Below are positions 5,875 through 6,661 of a DNA stretch of 6,661 nt, piece by piece. Under the pieces are notes generated by a model, which saw only the letters and a list, made by a program, of their open reading frames with translations, was not told the DNA's origin and searched no databases. The position numbers and the translations under genes are program-made. Source of the stretch: Defluviitaleaceae bacterium (GTDB lineage: Bacteria; Bacillota_A; Clostridia; Lachnospirales; WQUN01); the NCBI GenBank assembly GCA_009779525.1, contig WREB01000068.1:1-6661 (forward strand). Reading direction: 5' to 3'. Each line of letters begins with the position of its first letter. Positions within the stretch are counted from its first letter, which is position 1.

Positions 5875-6661
5875 ATGTTCAAGCTTGGGGTAAACAGCGT
5901 ATTGTTCAAGGCGTTTAGCTTCGCCGAGGCGGCGCGCGCGATAAAGCTCGCGGGCTACGACGGGGTGGAAGTTTCCGCGATCAAGGGTATGTGCGAGCAC
6001 CTCGACCTCGATGGTTTCAACGATTGCAAGCAGTTGATAAAGGACGCGGCGGACGAGACGGGGCTATCGCTTCTTTCGACGGAAGTCGCCTCGCTTGACC
6101 GCGAGCGGCTGCTTCTCGCGTTCGAGGCGTGCGCGGAGCTTGGGATTCAAGTCGTAAACGTCGGGCCGGGCGGCAAAAGCGACGACGAGGATTCGCTTAA
6201 GGAAAGCCTCGAGGCGCTTTACGACCGCGCGGAGCTTGCCGCGAAGTACGGAGTCACGCTGTGCTGCAAGGCGCACGTCGGCAATTCGGTATACAGCACG
6301 CCGACGACGCTTCGCATGATGGAGGCGATCAAACTCGATTCGTTCGGTGTCAACATGGATCCCTCGCACATATGGCGCGCGGGCGAAGAACCCGCGGTGG
6401 CGCTTTCGCAGGTCGTCGGGCGGGTGAGGCACATACACTTCCGCGATTGCAAGGGGCGCGAGGCGTCGCCGGGGCTTCCCGCGATGCAGGCGTGCGGCCG
6501 CGGCGACATCGACCTTCACGGATATTTCAAGGTCCTCGTCGAATCCGGCTACGAAGGGCCGGTCAGCCTGGAAGTAATCGGCCCGCCGCTTTCGATAACC
6601 GAGGCCGCCGTCATCGCAGCCGAATCGTTCGGGCACGTAAACGCGATATTAAAATCGTTGG
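5875..6661 (+). CDS. Sugar phosphate isomerase/epimerase family TIM-barrel protein (3' end outside window)
   Basis: Reading from the ATG gives 262 residues with no stop before the window edge. Members are usually about 260-300 residues, so little is missing. The pattern is that of PF01261 (xylose isomerase-like / AP endonuclease 2 TIM barrel, IolE-like): LAGYDGVEVS near 25-34, VVNVGPGG at 93-100, GVNMDPSHIWRAGE at 158-171, RHIHFRD at 185-191, GRGDID near 208-213, YEGPVSLEVIG at 226-236. Likely metal and substrate ligands are D162, H165, H188 and E233. Where epimerases usually have a ligand glutamate (E-x-H), this protein has CCKAHVG (130-136), so one ligand is changed or supplied elsewhere. 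Such enzymes move a carbonyl or invert a hydroxyl in keto-sugars or inosose. Substrate unknown. Divergent from the hydrolase operon and probably co-regulated with it. Long minus-strand readings opposite this gene are shadows. Some family members are dehydratases or endonucleases. Confidence 0.85.
   Translation, partial: MFKLGVNSVLFKAFSFAEAARAIKLAGYDGVEVSAIKGMCEHLDLDGFNDCKQLIKDAADETGLSLLSTEVASLDRERLLLAFEACAELGIQVVNVGPGGKSDDEDSLKESLEALYDRAELAAKYGVTLCCKAHVGNSVYSTPTTLRMMEAIKLDSFGVNMDPSHIWRAGEEPAVALSQVVGRVRHIHFRDCKGREASPGLPAMQACGRGDIDLHGYFKVLVESGYEGPVSLEVIGPPLSITEAAVIAAESFGHVNAILKSL

Noticed and set aside
6064..6636. Long open reading frames (190 and 96 codons) on the minus strand opposite the isomerase gene
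   Set aside because: Arg/Ala-rich with no recognisable domain. The plus strand reads as a clear TIM-barrel family protein with a good ribosome binding site; these are GC-rich shadow frames.
1..6661. CRISPR array, tRNA, rRNA or insertion sequence
   Set aside because: No regularly spaced repeats, cloverleaf-like segment, rRNA-like conserved stretch or transposase-like protein was seen on either strand.

Overview
The window is bacterial, but its lineage cannot be fixed from sequence alone. Clear AAAGGGG-type ribosome binding sites, tightly packed same-strand genes, and a mix of sulfatases, Gfo/Idh/MocA oxidoreductases and an IolE-like TIM-barrel protein fit a carbohydrate-degrading gut or environmental bacterium. 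Clostridia/Bacillota-like or Planctomycetes-Verrucomicrobia-Lentisphaerae-like are both plausible. Most of the window is GC-rich (about 60% in lines counted by hand). The stretch from roughly 100 to 890 is clearly AT-richer.

Layout from the left. Bases 3-80 are the C-terminal end of a plus-strand membrane protein that enters from outside. Its last codons overlap a perfect intrinsic terminator read on the minus strand (50-72). Next, on the minus strand, is a two-gene MNT nucleotidyltransferase / HEPN module (501-836, then 116-511), a toxin-antitoxin type pair. To its right is a minus-strand operon of four genes transcribed from about 5767 down to 893, in strict alternation: sulfatase-fold hydrolase without the formylglycine cysteine, Gfo/Idh/MocA oxidoreductase, cysteine-type sulfatase, second Gfo/Idh/MocA oxidoreductase. 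Junctions are a 5-nt gap, a 4-nt ATGA overlap and a 1-nt TGATG overlap, so translation is probably coupled. A 107-bp divergent promoter region (5768-5874) separates this operon from a plus-strand sugar phosphate isomerase/epimerase family gene that runs off the right edge.

How the genes may work together (inference): the operon and the divergent gene look like a cytoplasmic catabolic locus for a sulfated, or otherwise esterified, sugar or cyclitol. Neither hydrolase has a signal peptide, so they would act after uptake. They would remove sulfate or phosphate esters. The two NAD(P)-dependent oxidoreductases would oxidise or reduce hydroxyl groups, and the TIM-barrel protein would isomerise or epimerise a keto-sugar intermediate. 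The substrate cannot be named. The best leads are the Thr-for-Cys hydrolase, an inverted repeat bracketing the divergent promoter, departures from family motifs in one oxidoreductase and in the isomerase, and the AT-rich MNT/HEPN module between GC-rich neighbours.
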